Below are positions 38,162-47,528 of a DNA stretch of 64,000 bases, one piece after another. The translations under genes were made by a program, and so were the position numbers. Every line of letters begins with the position of its first letter. Position 1 is the stretch's first letter. This stretch comes from Sphingosinicella sp. (GTDB taxonomy: Bacteria; Pseudomonadota; Alphaproteobacteria; Sphingomonadales; Sphingomonadaceae), in assembly GCA_013816585.1 (NCBI GenBank), contig JACDEE010000005.1:100966-164965 (forward strand), read 5' to 3'. The notes below the pieces were generated by a model that did not search any database, was not told the origin of the DNA, and saw only the letters and a list, made by a program, of their open reading frames with translations.

Positions 38162-39547
38162 TTGTCGCTCGCCGCGCTTGCCTTGTTGATCCTGGGGTTA
38201 GGCCTCATCGCCTGGGTGGCCGCGCGCGCCAAGGCGATGTCGTTCGGATCGACAGGACAGGCGCGCCAGCATTCGCTGCCCAATTATCACGGCTGGTACG
38301 TGGCTCTGTGGGCAGTTTTGCCAGCATTATTTTTCCTCACAATCTGGAGTTCCGTGTCCGGAGGCCTTGTCACCCAGACGGTCCTTGAAAGTCCCGCGGC
38401 TGCATCGCTGCCCGCCATGGAAATGCAGCGCGATGCGATTCTGGATGAGGCACGGCGCCTGGCGGAAGGCAGGATCGACGCAGCCTTCAACCCGGAGGCC
38501 GAGGCACTGGCGCCCATCTACGCCGAGGCGACCAGTTTCTACTCGCTGATCGGGTCCAGCATAGCTTTGCTGCTCGCCTTTGCCGCCGGCGCCTTCGCCT
38601 TTACCCGCCTGTCGCCAACGTTCCGCGCCCGAACCCGCGTCGAGCGCCTTGTGATGGCCAGCCTGCTGATCGCCTCGCTGATCGCAATCCTTACCACGCT
38701 TGGCATCGTCCTTTCGCTGCTGTTCGAATCGCTGCGCTTTTTCTCCATGGTGTCTCCGGTCGAATTCCTGTTCGGCCTGAATTGGAGCCCGCAGATGGCG
38801 ATCCGCGCCGACCAGGCGGGTTCGTCCGGCGCCTTTGGGGCCATCCCGCTTTTCTGGGGCACGATCTTCATCGGCGCGATCATCGCCATGATCGTCGCCA
38901 TTCCGCTGGGATTGATGAGCGCCATCTACCTCACCCAATATGCAAGTGGGCGAGTCCGGGCGTGGATGAAGCCGGCGCTGGAAATGCTCGCCGGAGTGCC
39001 GACCGTGGTATACGGCTATTTCGCGGCGCTGACGGTAGCCCCCGCCATCCGCGATTTCGCGGTGACGATCGGCATTCCGGGTGCCTCTTCGGAATCGGCT
39101 TTGGCCGCCGGCCTGGTGATGGGCATCATGATCATCCCGTTCGTATCCTCGATGGCGGACGATTCGATCGCGGCTGTACCCCAGGCGATGCGCGATGGAT
39201 CGCTCGCCATGGGCGCTACCACGTCGGAAACGATCCGGCGCGTGCTCGTCCCGGCCGCGCTTCCGGGCGTAGTCGGCGGCGTATTGCTGGCCGTCAGCCG
39301 CGCGATCGGGGAAACCATGATCGTGGTGATGGCCGCGGGCCTGGCCGCGAACCTTACCGCCAACCCGTTTCAAAGCGTGACAACGGTCACCACCCAGATC
39401 GTCCAGTTGCTGACCGGCGACCAGGAATTCGACAGCGCCAAGACGCTGGCCGCCTTCGCCCTTGGGCTGGTATTGTTCATCATCACCTTGTTGCTCAATA
39501 TCGTCGCGCTTCGCGTCGTCAAAAAATATCGTGAAGCCTATGACTAA
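38162..39547 (+). CDS. pstC: Phosphate ABC transporter permease PstC, extended form
   Basis: Inner-membrane permease subunit. The 461 aa exceed the ~320 aa of E. coli PstC. The extra N-terminal half has two hydrophobic helices (residues 1-20 and about 45-67) flanking a periplasmic segment. The core has FGAIPLFWGTIFIGAIIAM and the EAA loop (SMADDSIAAVPQAMRDGSLA plus MGATTSETIRRV). TTG start. It overlaps pstA by 8 bp. Confidence 0.93.
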   Translation: MSLAALALLILGLGLIAWVAARAKAMSFGSTGQARQHSLPNYHGWYVALWAVLPALFFLTIWSSVSGGLVTQTVLESPAAASLPAMEMQRDAILDEARRLAEGRIDAAFNPEAEALAPIYAEATSFYSLIGSSIALLLAFAAGAFAFTRLSPTFRARTRVERLVMASLLIASLIAILTTLGIVLSLLFESLRFFSMVSPVEFLFGLNWSPQMAIRADQAGSSGAFGAIPLFWGTIFIGAIIAMIVAIPLGLMSAIYLTQYASGRVRAWMKPALEMLAGVPTVVYGYFAALTVAPAIRDFAVTIGIPGASSESALAAGLVMGIMIIPFVSSMADDSIAAVPQAMRDGSLAMGATTSETIRRVLVPAALPGVVGGVLLAVSRAIGETMIVVMAAGLAANLTANPFQSVTTVTTQIVQLLTGDQEFDSAKTLAAFALGLVLFIITLLLNIVALRVVKKYREAYD

Positions 39548-40814
39548 TACGACCCACGCCGAACCACGGCGCACGCCAACCAATTGGAACGACCAGGCGA
39601 TGCAGGAGCGCATTCGTGGCCGCTACGCATCCGAACGGCGTTTCCGCCTTCTTGGCCTGTTCGCCGTTTTGCTTTCGGCGGGCTTTCTCGCCTTCCTGCT
39701 CGTTACCATGGCCGCCAACGGCGCCCGCGGTTTCACGCAGACCGAAGTGCGCGTTGAAGTGGACTTCGCCAAAAGCGCCTTGTTCATCGATCCCGCGGCG
39801 CTGGAAGGCTTCGGCGCGGACGCCGCATTGGCCGGGGCGGATATTGACGGCGCGGTCCAAACCGCGGTGCGGGCCCAATATGGCGAAAGCGCCGATGGCC
39901 TGTTGTCGGATGCAGCCTGGCTTCGGGTACGCGACGCGATACTGGAGGACCCCGCTCTGCTCAACCGCAGCGAAACCTTCTGGCTGCCTGCCCGAAGCGG
40001 GCTCGACCAAGCCGCAAAAAGCGACGGCTCGGCGGCAGACGAGCAAATATATCGCCAGCTCGATGATCAGGATTCGGTTCGGACCGGCTTCAATCTCGGC
40101 TTCCTGACCGGCGCCGACGCGACCGATCCGACCGTCGTGGGTATCTGGGGCGCATTCAAGGGCTCGCTGTTCACCATGCTGGTGACTTTGGCCCTGGCCT
40201 TCCCGATCGGTGTCCTTTCGGCCATCTATCTGGAGGAATATGCGCCGCGGAACCGCTGGACCGACCTCATCGAAGTTTCGATCAATAATCTGGCGGCGGT
40301 GCCGTCGATCATCTTTGGGCTGCTCGGCCTCGCGGTGTTTCTCAATTTCATGCACTTGCCCCGTTCGGCGCCTCTTGTGGGCGGCATTACACTCGCCCTT
40401 ATGACCATGCCGGTGATCGTGATAGCGGGACGGAACGCGATCAAGTCAGTCCCCCCATCGATCCGCGACGCCGCGCTGGGCGTCGGGGCGAGCCGGGTGC
40501 AGGTGGTCTTCCATCATGTCCTGCCGCTCGCCCTTCCAGGCATACTCACCGGAACCATAATCGGGATGGCGCGCGCACTGGGCGAGACCGCGCCACTGCT
40601 TATGATCGGGATGCGCGCCTTCATCGCCTCACCTCCCGGCGGCTTCACCGAGCCCGCCACCGTACTTCCGGTGCAGATCTTCCTCTGGTCGGACGAGGTC
40701 AGCCGGGGTTTCGTCGAAAAGACTTCGGCCGCGATCATCGTCCTCCTGGCCTTCCTCCTCGCGATGAACGGCCTTGCCATCTATCTTCGCAACAAATTCG
40801 AACGGCGCTGGTGA
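39540..40814 (+). CDS. pstA: Phosphate ABC transporter permease PstA, extended form
   Basis: Second permease subunit. The 424 aa include an N-terminal transmembrane helix (residues about 38-60) and a long periplasmic domain (about 65-195) absent from E. coli PstA (296 aa). The conserved core begins [20 protein letters not shown] and has the EAA-type loop [20 protein letters not shown]. The ATG at 39540 overlaps the end of pstC; earlier frame extension lies inside pstC. Confidence 0.93.
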   Translation: MTNTTHAEPRRTPTNWNDQAMQERIRGRYASERRFRLLGLFAVLLSAGFLAFLLVTMAANGARGFTQTEVRVEVDFAKSALFIDPAALEGFGADAALAGADIDGAVQTAVRAQYGESADGLLSDAAWLRVRDAILEDPALLNRSETFWLPARSGLDQAAKSDGSAADEQIYRQLDDQDSVRTGFNLGFLTGADATDPTVVGIWGAFKGSLFTMLVTLALAFPIGVLSAIYLEEYAPRNRWTDLIEVSINNLAAVPSIIFGLLGLAVFLNFMHLPRSAPLVGGITLALMTMPVIVIAGRNAIKSVPPSIRDAALGVGASRVQVVFHHVLPLALPGILTGTIIGMARALGETAPLLMIGMRAFIASPPGGFTEPATVLPVQIFLWSDEVSRGFVEKTSAAIIVLLAFLLAMNGLAIYLRNKFERRW

Positions 40815-40818
40815 ACAA

Positions 40819-41640
40819 ATGACCGATATGAGTGACACTGGCATGAGCGATATCGCTGCCGGCCAGCGCGTGCTGAACGAGGCCGCCCCCAAGATGATCG
40901 CGCGCGACGTCGACGTTTTCTATGGCGACAAGAAAGCGATCGATAATGTTTCGATCGACATTGCCCTTGAAAACGTCACCGCCTTCATCGGCCCTTCGGG
41001 CTGCGGAAAATCGACCTTCCTGCGCGCCCTGAACCGAATGAACGATACGATCGCCAGTGCGCGGGTGACCGGCAAGATCGAGCTGGACGGCGAGGACATC
41101 TATTCGTCCGGAATGGACGTGGTTCAGTTGCGCGCCCGGGTCGGCATGGTGTTCCAAAAGCCCAATCCCTTTCCCAAGTCGATCTACGAAAACGTCGCTT
41201 ACGGACCGCGCATCCATGGTCTGGCTTCAGGCAAGGCCGACATGGACCAGATCGTAGAGAAATCGCTGAAGCGCGCGGGTCTGTGGGAAGAAGTGAAGGA
41301 CCGTCTGGCCGAAAGCGGCACCGCATTGTCGGGCGGCCAGCAGCAACGCCTCTGTATCGCCCGCGCAATCGCGGTCGATCCCGAAGTCATATTGATGGAC
41401 GAACCCTGTTCGGCGCTCGACCCGATCGCCACCGCCAAGATCGAGGAATTGATCCACGAGCTGCGAGGCCGCTATGCGATCGTCATCGTCACTCATAATA
41501 TGCAGCAGGCCGCGCGGGTTTCGCAACGGACCGCCTTCTTCCACCTCGGCAATCTCGTCGAATATGGCGACACGTCCGAGATATTCACCAATCCACGGGC
41601 GACCCGCACCAAGGATTATATCACTGGCCGATACGGCTAA
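40819..41640 (+). CDS. pstB: Phosphate ABC transporter ATP-binding protein PstB
   Basis: Cytoplasmic ATPase energising PstCA. The 273 aa from the ATG at 40819 have Walker [15 protein letters not shown], the Q-loop in [16 protein letters not shown], the signature [14 protein letters not shown] and Walker [14 protein letters not shown]. All are canonical for PstB. It starts 4 bp after pstA. Confidence 0.97.
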   Translation: MTDMSDTGMSDIAAGQRVLNEAAPKMIARDVDVFYGDKKAIDNVSIDIALENVTAFIGPSGCGKSTFLRALNRMNDTIASARVTGKIELDGEDIYSSGMDVVQLRARVGMVFQKPNPFPKSIYENVAYGPRIHGLASGKADMDQIVEKSLKRAGLWEEVKDRLAESGTALSGGQQQRLCIARAIAVDPEVILMDEPCSALDPIATAKIEELIHELRGRYAIVIVTHNMQQAARVSQRTAFFHLGNLVEYGDTSEIFTNPRATRTKDYITGRYG

Positions 41641-41651
41641 GGAGCAGGCAA

Positions 41652-42359
41652 ATGGCCACCGGGCATACCGTTAAAGCCTTTGACGAGGATCTCGATCAGC
41701 TGCGTGGCTCCATTGCCGAAATGGGCGGGCTCGCAGAAGCAGCAATCGCGGAATCAATGCGCGCGCTCGTCCAACGCGATACCGAGGCTGCGTCCCGGGT
41801 GGTCGAGAATGACCGGAAGATCGACGCTTTGGAGGCCGAGGTCGAACGAAATGCGGTCCAGCTGATCGCACTCCGAGCGCCAATGGCCGATGATCTTCGC
41901 GAAGTGGTGGCTGCGCTCAAGATTGCGGGCGTCGTCGAGAGGATCGGCGACTATGCCAAGAATATAGCCAAGCGAGTCCATGTCATCGAGGGATCGAACA
42001 AGATCGAACCGCTTTCGCTGTTGCCCGAAATGGCACGGATCGTTTCGGAAATGGTGCGCGATGTGCTGGACGCCTTCGCCGCTCGCGACGCTGACAAGGC
42101 GGTGGCGGTCTGCGAACGCGACCGGGCGGTGGACGATTTTTACAACAGCATCTTCCGGACCCTGCTCACCTTCATGATGGAGAGCCCGAACAATATCACT
42201 CCGGCGACCCATTTGCTGTTCATCGCCAAGAATCTGGAAAGGATGGGGGATCACGCGACCAACGTCGCGGAAATGGTCTATTTTGCCGCTACCGGCCGGC
42301 ACATGGCCGAACGAACCAAGGGCGAAGACCCAAGCGATGCGGAACAGGCCGATGGCTAA
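41652..42359 (+). CDS. phoU: PhoU phosphate signalling protein
   Basis: Negative regulator coupling Pst transport to PhoR. The 235-residue protein is two three-helix PhoU domains with E/D-rich metal-binding patches: AFDEDLDQLRGSIAEMGGL at the start, KIAGVVERIGDYAKNIAKR around residue 95 and KNLERMGDHATNVAEMVYF near residue 195. The duplicated ERxGDxxxNI-type motif is visible in both domains. It overlaps phoB. Confidence 0.96.
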   Translation: MATGHTVKAFDEDLDQLRGSIAEMGGLAEAAIAESMRALVQRDTEAASRVVENDRKIDALEAEVERNAVQLIALRAPMADDLREVVAALKIAGVVERIGDYAKNIAKRVHVIEGSNKIEPLSLLPEMARIVSEMVRDVLDAFAARDADKAVAVCERDRAVDDFYNSIFRTLLTFMMESPNNITPATHLLFIAKNLERMGDHATNVAEMVYFAATGRHMAERTKGEDPSDAEQADG

Positions 42360-43050
42360 AGGACGCATCCTTCTGGTCGAGGACGATCGGGCTCTTTCGG
42401 AACTGCTCGTCTACAATCTGGAGCGCGAGGATTTCGAGGTCCAGGCGACTTCGGATGGCGAAGATGCGATGCTGCTGGCGCAGGAAAAGGCACCGGACCT
42501 GGTCCTGCTCGACTGGATGATCGAAGGAATTTCAGGGATCGAGGTCTGCCGGCGGCTGCGGCGGCTTCCCGCGACTGCCAATGTCCCGATCATCATGCTT
42601 ACCGCGCGCGGCGAGGAGGCCGACCGCATCCGGGGCCTCGAAACCGGCGCCGACGATTATATCACCAAGCCGTTCAGCCCGCGGGAGCTGGTCGCGCGCG
42701 TTAGCGCGGTACTTCGCCGGGTCCGGCCGGCACTGGCCGAAGAACGGCTGGTTTATGCCGATCTCGAAATGGACGTCGTCCGCCACAAGGTGAAGCGGGA
42801 CGGTGCCAGCATCGCTCTGGGCCCGACCGAATTCCGGCTTTTGCGCCATTTTCTGGAACATCCTGGGCGCGTTTTCTCGCGCGAGCGGCTGCTCGATTCG
42901 GTCTGGGGCCACGACAGCGACATCGAACCGCGCACGGTGGACGTCCATATTCGCCGCCTGCGGAAGGCGATCAACCTGGGCGGCAGGGACGATATCATCC
43001 GCACCGTCCGATCTGCCGGTTATGCTTTGGATAGCGACGGAAGATTCTAG
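42352..43050 (+). CDS. phoB: PhoB response regulator
   Basis: Transcription activator of the Pho regulon. The 232 residues start at the ATG at 42352 (inside the phoU end). The receiver domain has the acidic pair EDDR (near residue 10), the phospho-acceptor Asp in LVLLDWMIEGISG and the Lys in DYITKPFSPREL. The C-terminal OmpR-type winged helix includes GPTEFRLLRHFLEHPGRVFS and DVHIRRLRKAI. It closes the pst operon. Confidence 0.96.
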   Translation: MAKGRILLVEDDRALSELLVYNLEREDFEVQATSDGEDAMLLAQEKAPDLVLLDWMIEGISGIEVCRRLRRLPATANVPIIMLTARGEEADRIRGLETGADDYITKPFSPRELVARVSAVLRRVRPALAEERLVYADLEMDVVRHKVKRDGASIALGPTEFRLLRHFLEHPGRVFSRERLLDSVWGHDSDIEPRTVDVHIRRLRKAINLGGRDDIIRTVRSAGYALDSDGRF

Positions 43051-43091
43051 CTTCTCCGTTGCAGGGATAAAAATCGTTTCGTCCTCGTTTA

Positions 43092-43126
43092 GACTTGGGG
43101 CCGCTTCCACTGGAGCGGCCCAAGTC
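43092..43126 (+). other. Long leader hairpin before a small secreted protein
   Basis: The 5' arm (14 bases, GACTTGGGGCCGCT) pairs with the 3' arm (13 bases, AGCGGCCCAAGTC) with one bulged G and an 8-base loop. The AGGAGG ribosome binding site starts 3 bases after the stem. No T-run follows, so it is probably a 5' stabiliser or regulator of the next gene rather than the phoB terminator. Confidence 0.6.
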
Positions 43127-43141
43127 CACAGGAGGATGTTG

Positions 43142-43450
43142 ATGAAACTCATTATTTTCGCCGCCGCAGCTCTGGCGGCCGCCAGCGCCGGAATGGCCCA
43201 GCAAACTGTCGCGCCAAGCAATAACGCTCCCGAAACCGATGCCCGCGGCATTGCGGTCGTATCGGATGCCGCGGTGGCCCCCAGCGGTGCCAATGTCGCG
43301 GTCGAGGTCCAGCCGGGCGCGCAAGTTGTGCCCGCTCCGAACCAGAGCGCGGTATTCGCAAGGCAGGCCAGCAGCAAGACCTACCCCCCCTGCACCAAGG
43401 GCGTGACGGACGGGTGCGTCCAGACCTATGAACGCGGTCGCGCCCGCTAG
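43142..43450 (+). CDS. Small secreted protein
   Basis: A 102-residue product with a clear signal peptide ([20 protein letters not shown]). The mature part has low-complexity Ala/Val/Pro content and two cysteines (YPPCTKGV and DGCVQTY), which could form a disulphide. No family recognised. The ATG at 43142 is preferred because the AGGAGG ribosome binding site is 6 bases before it; an ATG 6 bases earlier would abut that site. It ends 16 bp before a terminator-like hairpin. Confidence 0.72.
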   Translation: MKLIIFAAAALAAASAGMAQQTVAPSNNAPETDARGIAVVSDAAVAPSGANVAVEVQPGAQVVPAPNQSAVFARQASSKTYPPCTKGVTDGCVQTYERGRAR

Positions 43451-43465
43451 ACGATAGCCTTTGCT

Positions 43466-43492
43466 CACCCCGGACATGTTCGCGTCCGGGTG
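43466..43492 (+). terminator. Terminator-like hairpin after the small secreted protein gene
   Basis: CACCCCGGAC pairs with GTCCGGGTG (one bulged C, loop of 8 bases). GTGGGTTTC follows, giving only a weak T tract, so termination efficiency is uncertain. Confidence 0.55.
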
Positions 43493-43506
43493 TGGGTTTC
43501 TATCAG

Positions 43507-43560
43507 TGTATTGTGCGAATAATACAGCTTATGGTCTCCTTTCCAGGGAGGAGACCATAA
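43507..43560 (+). promoter_or_regulatory. Operator-like inverted repeat plus ribosome-binding-site hairpin
   Basis: Two elements precede the ATG at 43562. First, TGTATT (43507-43512) and AATACA (43521-43526) form an inverted repeat with an 8-base spacer. Second, an 11-bp perfect stem TTATGGTCTCC/GGAGACCATAA (43529-43539 with 43550-43560) has a 10-base loop. The GGGAGGAG ribosome binding site (43546-43553) lies half in the loop and half in the 3' arm, so folding would limit translation. Confidence 0.65.
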
Positions 43561-43561
43561 C

Positions 43562-44656
43562 ATGTATAGTGACAGCGATGTCGAAGCTGCAGTGGCTGCG
43601 GGGGCTTTGTCCCCCAAGGAAGCCGAGCGCTTCAGGGCGTATGTATCCGAAACCCGATCGACCCCCGCGGTCGACGAGGAGCATTTCCGTCTGCTGACGG
43701 GATTCAACGACATTTTCGTATCCATTGCTGCGGTAATCCTGCTCGTCGCCGTCGCCTGGATGGGCAATGAAATACCCCCGCATGTCGATTATGACGGTCC
43801 CTCGCCGTTCGGCGGCCTGCTGGTGGCGGGTACCGCGTGGGGGCTGGCCGAATTCTTCACCCGCAAGCGGCGGATGGCCCTTCCAAGCATCATATTGCTG
43901 CTGGCATTCATCGGCGGCGTGTTCGCCACGATGGCCATAACCGGGGTTCTTGCCGTGGGCGAAGCCGCGATCGAGAATGAGGAACGGATCGCCGGCCTGA
44001 TCGCCGCCGGAGCCGCGGCCATCGCCGCCGGAGCCGCGTGGCTCCACTGGCGCCGGTTCCGCGTTCCGATCACTGTTGCGGCCGGCGCGCTTGCGATCGT
44101 TGCGGTGGCGCTTGGCCTCATCGCCTATGTGGTCGGGGACACTGAAAGCCTGCAGAACATCTTGCTGGGCTTTGGCCTGCTGCTGGGTATCGGAGTTTTC
44201 CTGTTAGCCATGTGGTGGGATTCGTCCGATCCGCGCCGGGAAACCCGTCGGTCCGACGTCGCCTTCTGGCTGCATCTGCTGGCGGCGCCCCTGATCGTCC
44301 ATCCGATCTTTTCGCTGCTTGGCCTTACCGACGGCAATGCGACCACCGCCGAGGCTCTGATCGTGCTGCTCGTCTATGTCGCCTTTGGCCTGACCGCCCT
44401 GGCGATCGACCGCCGAGCCTTGCTCGTTTCGGCGCTGGCTTACGTATTGTGGGCCCTGACCGATTTGTTCGAACGGTTCGGAGCTGTGGAAATGAGCTTT
44501 GCGCTCACGGCCTTCGTGATTGGATCGGCATTGCTGCTGCTTTCCGCCTTCTGGCACACGGCCCGGGGGGGAGTGGTCCGGAATCTGCCTGACGCGCTTC
44601 AGGCCAGGCTGCCCACGGTGGACCGCGTCGCGGTCAGCCCGCAACCAGCTTCATAA
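43562..44656 (+). CDS. Polytopic membrane protein of unknown function
   Basis: A 364-aa protein with a soluble N-terminal ~50 residues (MYSDSDVEAAVAAGALSPKE; helix-forming, then AERFRAYV) and about ten hydrophobic helices, starting with FVSIAAVILLVAVAWMG and ending near ALTAFVIGSALLLLSAFW. No transport or enzyme motif is apparent. It resembles the DUF2157-type layout of membrane proteins but I cannot assign it. It converges on DUF2794 with a 23-bp overlap. Translation may be held back by the leader hairpin directly before it. Confidence 0.8.
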   Translation: MYSDSDVEAAVAAGALSPKEAERFRAYVSETRSTPAVDEEHFRLLTGFNDIFVSIAAVILLVAVAWMGNEIPPHVDYDGPSPFGGLLVAGTAWGLAEFFTRKRRMALPSIILLLAFIGGVFATMAITGVLAVGEAAIENEERIAGLIAAGAAAIAAGAAWLHWRRFRVPITVAAGALAIVAVALGLIAYVVGDTESLQNILLGFGLLLGIGVFLLAMWWDSSDPRRETRRSDVAFWLHLLAAPLIVHPIFSLLGLTDGNATTAEALIVLLVYVAFGLTALAIDRRALLVSALAYVLWALTDLFERFGAVEMSFALTAFVIGSALLLLSAFWHTARGGVVRNLPDALQARLPTVDRVAVSPQPAS

Positions 44657-44978
44657 GACGGCGTTCGACCGGTGCGAGAACGGGGCCCAGTTCATGGCCC
44701 CGTTTGAGCACCGCCCCATTCTCTCCGATCAGCGCCCACACGCCTTGCTTCGATTGCAAGGCGGGGCGCTTTTCGATTCTGACCTCGGGCCGATCGGCGG
44801 AGCGGCGAAAGGCCCAGAAGGATGCGGCATCGGGCGTGAACTCGATCGCATAATCCTTCCACAGACCAGCGGCGACCATGCGACCGTAAAGGTCGGTGAT
44901 CCGGTTCAGCTCGGCGCGGTCGAAAGCGGTCTGGCCGGGATCCTTTCCCGGAACCGGAAAAGGGTAGACAATGCCCAT
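44634..44978 (-). CDS. DUF2794 family protein
   Basis: A 114-aa protein of the DUF2794 family, common in alphaproteobacteria with no known role. Landmarks: FDRAELNRITDLYGRMVAAG and WKDYAIEFTPDAASFWAFRR, then RIEKRPALQSKQGVWALI and VLKRGHELGPVL. The ATG at 44978 shares one base with the epsC stop (TGATG), so it is co-translated with epsC; the open frame runs 18 codons further upstream within epsC. Confidence 0.85.
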   Translation of the reverse strand: MGIVYPFPVPGKDPGQTAFDRAELNRITDLYGRMVAAGLWKDYAIEFTPDAASFWAFRRSADRPEVRIEKRPALQSKQGVWALIGENGAVLKRGHELGPVLAPVERRLMKLVAG

Positions 44979-45694
44979 CAGGCGCCGCCGCGCTCTCTCT
45001 CGCCCGGCTCGGCGCGAAAGCCGCGCTCCCATTCGGTTTGTTCGTGGCTAATTTCTTCCAGGCGCCTGCGAAGCTGCTCGACCTCGGCCTTAAGGCTTTC
45101 CATTCGCTGGACGGCGGGATCGCAGGCCTCATTGCAGGGCGTTCCATAAGGAAGGAATGACCCTGAGGACTGGTCCGCCTCCACCAGGGTCGAGCGGGCG
45201 GGAGTGCCGATCATGGTCGCGCCTTCGGGAACGTCTTTCGTCACCACCGCATTGGCGCCGATCCTGGCGCGGATGCCGACGGTTATGGGCCCCAGCACCT
45301 GCGCGCCCGATCCGATGATGACATTGTCGAGGATCGTTGGATGCCGCTTGCCCGGTTCGCCCGAGGTTGGATTGGTCCCGCCCAACGTGACATTCTGATA
45401 GATCGTTACATTGTCACCGATCTCGGCACTTTCCCCGACCACGGTGAAGCCATGATCGATGAAGAAATTGCGGCCGATCTTCGCGCCGGGGTGAATATCG
45501 ATCGCGGTCAAAAAGCGTGAAATATGATTGATCAGGCGGGCGAGAAAATAGAGATTCCCGCTGTAGAGCCAATGCGCCACGCGGTGCAGGCCAAGCGCGA
45601 GGACGCCCGGATAAAGCAATATTTCCCATCTGGACCGCGCGGCCGGGTCGCGAGCCTTCACCGAATCCAGATAATCCACCAGCCCCGAATTCAT
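44978..45694 (-). CDS. Serine O-acetyltransferase EpsC-like
   Basis: A 238-residue acetyltransferase that would make O-acetylserine for cysteine synthesis. The N-terminal helical segment ([20 protein letters not shown]) is short compared with E. coli CysE, which is typical of the EpsC subgroup. The left-handed beta helix contains [19 protein letters not shown], the catalytic His/Asp block [20 protein letters not shown], and [19 protein letters not shown]-terminal coiled coil ([19 protein letters not shown]) has Cys residues just before it. ATG at 45694. Confidence 0.88.
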   Translation of the reverse strand: MNSGLVDYLDSVKARDPAARSRWEILLYPGVLALGLHRVAHWLYSGNLYFLARLINHISRFLTAIDIHPGAKIGRNFFIDHGFTVVGESAEIGDNVTIYQNVTLGGTNPTSGEPGKRHPTILDNVIIGSGAQVLGPITVGIRARIGANAVVTKDVPEGATMIGTPARSTLVEADQSSGSFLPYGTPCNEACDPAVQRMESLKAEVEQLRRRLEEISHEQTEWERGFRAEPGERERGGA

Positions 45695-45850
45695 ACGGCA
45701 TCCACCCTCTCCGCCACCGAATGAAGATAGGCCCCCCGGATAAAGATTTCCACCCATTCGGCCCATCTCATCCAGAATGACGGCGGTTCGGCGATGAAAT
45801 CGGGCCAAGCCATGACCTCCCCTGGAGATCACGGCCTGGCGCCGAGGCGA

Positions 45851-46312
45851 TCATGCAGAGGCGAGATTACGCGTTTCCGCTTCAGCGTCGGGGAGGCCCG
45901 TCAGATCCATCCGGCCGTCACCGGTTTCCAGGATGAAACCTTCGTCCAGCCACCCGGTCACGCCGCCAATCATTTCCTTTACCCGGCGGCCTTGCCCGGC
46001 CAGCAGCACCGCGGCCTTGTTGGCGCCGTTGCAATGCGGTCCCGCGCAATAAACGACGAATAAGGTGTCGAGCGAGAAACCGCCGAGATTCGCCTCTCCC
46101 ATATCCCGTCGCGGCAGGTTGATCGCCCCCGGCACATGGCCCCGCGCATAGGCCGCTTCCCCGCGAACATCGATCAGGACATAATCCCTGGTCCCATTCT
46201 GGCCGCTGTCGAACACGTCCCAGCAATCGGTTTCGAAACGCAGGCGATTACTGAAATGGGTAAATGCCTCATCCGGCCCCGCCGCTTCTGTTTTCGTCAC
46301 ATGGCTGGTCAT
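45851..46312 (-). CDS. Rhodanese-like domain protein
   Basis: A 153-aa single-domain rhodanese. Motifs: DYVLIDVRGEAAYARGHVPGA and the active-site loop VVYCAGPHCNGANKAA with the Cys nucleophile, then GVTGWLDEGF. The divergent gene, 113 bp away, encodes an FtrA-type AraC regulator. The FtrA-rhodanese pair is a recurrent arrangement in proteobacteria, so FtrA probably controls this gene. Frame open 38 codons upstream of the chosen ATG at 46312. Confidence 0.85.
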   Translation of the reverse strand: MTSHVTKTEAAGPDEAFTHFSNRLRFETDCWDVFDSGQNGTRDYVLIDVRGEAAYARGHVPGAINLPRRDMGEANLGGFSLDTLFVVYCAGPHCNGANKAAVLLAGQGRRVKEMIGGVTGWLDEGFILETGDGRMDLTGLPDAEAETRNLASA

Positions 46313-46424
46313 CACTGCTCCTCTGGTTGCCGAGGACTGAGATAGCGGGTCTGCCGAGGGTCGGTGAGTGGCGGGATTGCCATCATCCGTTGAAATCCTG
46401 CCAATATCATCTATCGTAGCGTTC

Positions 46425-47402
46425 ATGAAGGATCATCTCGTCGCCCTGCTCGCCTATGACGGCCTGTGCGCTTTCGAATTCGGCTGCGCGGTGGAGATAT
46501 TCGGCTTGGCGCGGCCCGAGCTGGAAATCCCCTGGTACGATTTCAAAGTGTGCGGGATCGAGCCCGGCCCGCTTCGGTCGATCGCCGGCATGACGATGAT
46601 GGCGCCCCATGGGCTTGAGCAACTTGCGAGCGCCCGAACCATCATCATACCCGGTTGGCGTGGAGTGGATGCCCCCGTTCCGGAAGAGCTGATCGCCATA
46701 CTGCGCGACTCCCATGAGCGGGGGGCGAGGATCGCTTCGGTCTGTTCCGGGGCCTTCGTGCTGGCCGCGACCGGGTTGCTCGATGGTCGCCGCGCGACGA
46801 CCCACTGGCGATATGCCGCCGCCCTTGCCCGGAACTACCCCGCGATAGAGGTCGATCCCGACATACTCTATGCGGACGAGGGAAGTCTGATCACGTCGGC
46901 GGGCTCAGCGGCTGGAATCGACATGATGCTGCATCTCATTCGGCGCGATCACGGCGCCAAAATCTGCAACCTGGTGGCGCGGCGGCTGGTCACGCAGCCA
47001 CATCGCGAGGGTGGCCAGGCGCAATTTATAGATCGCCCGGTTCCTGCCGTGCGGGATTCGCGGCTCGCCGGTGTTCTCGACTATATTCGCCGTTCGCCAG
47101 CCGAAGACCATGAAATCGGAGATCTGGCCGCTCGGGCGGCAATGAGCCCACGCTCTTTCTTCCGCAAGTTCCGAAGCGCGGTCGGCATGTCGCCTTATGA
47201 ATGGCTGACGCGCGAGCGGGTGGAGATCGCCAAGGAACTACTGGAGGAAAGCGATCAATCGATCGATCAGATCGCAGAGGAATCGGGCTTTGGGGCGACC
47301 GAGACTCTAAGGTACCATTTCCGGCGGATCGTCGGGAAAAGCCCAAGCGATTATCGAAGCCTGTTCTCGTCCCGCGCCCCGGGCGCGACCCGCCCGGCAT
47401 AA
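46425..47402 (+). CDS. ftrA: FtrA/GlxA-type AraC regulator with DJ-1/PfpI domain
   Basis: A 325-residue regulator. The N-terminal DJ-1/PfpI-like domain (about 1-180) has the nucleophile-elbow motif SVCSGAFVLAATGLLDGRRA. A C-terminal AraC helix-turn-helix pair follows (SPRSFFRKFRSAVGMSPYEW; DQIAEESGFGATETLRYHFR). The ATG at 46425 was chosen for alignment with the domain; upstream frame extension lies in the divergent rhodanese leader. It likely regulates the adjacent rhodanese gene; the ligand is unknown. Confidence 0.83.
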   Translation: MKDHLVALLAYDGLCAFEFGCAVEIFGLARPELEIPWYDFKVCGIEPGPLRSIAGMTMMAPHGLEQLASARTIIIPGWRGVDAPVPEELIAILRDSHERGARIASVCSGAFVLAATGLLDGRRATTHWRYAAALARNYPAIEVDPDILYADEGSLITSAGSAAGIDMMLHLIRRDHGAKICNLVARRLVTQPHREGGQAQFIDRPVPAVRDSRLAGVLDYIRRSPAEDHEIGDLAARAAMSPRSFFRKFRSAVGMSPYEWLTRERVEIAKELLEESDQSIDQIAEESGFGATETLRYHFRRIVGKSPSDYRSLFSSRAPGATRPA

Positions 47403-47528
47403 TCCCAAGCTGAAAATCCTGACAGCGCAACGCGCGCTTTTCATGGCACTTCGACCGTCAGTCTACGTTAATAGGATGCCCTTTATTGGCCGGAGAGCCA
47501 TTCGAAGGCCCGACGCAAGGAGGTCGAC

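Noticed and set aside
38327..39613. Antisense ORF of 428 codons opposite pstC
   Set aside because: Composition dominated by Asp/Arg/His/Gly repeats from GC-skewed shadow; pstC is certain.
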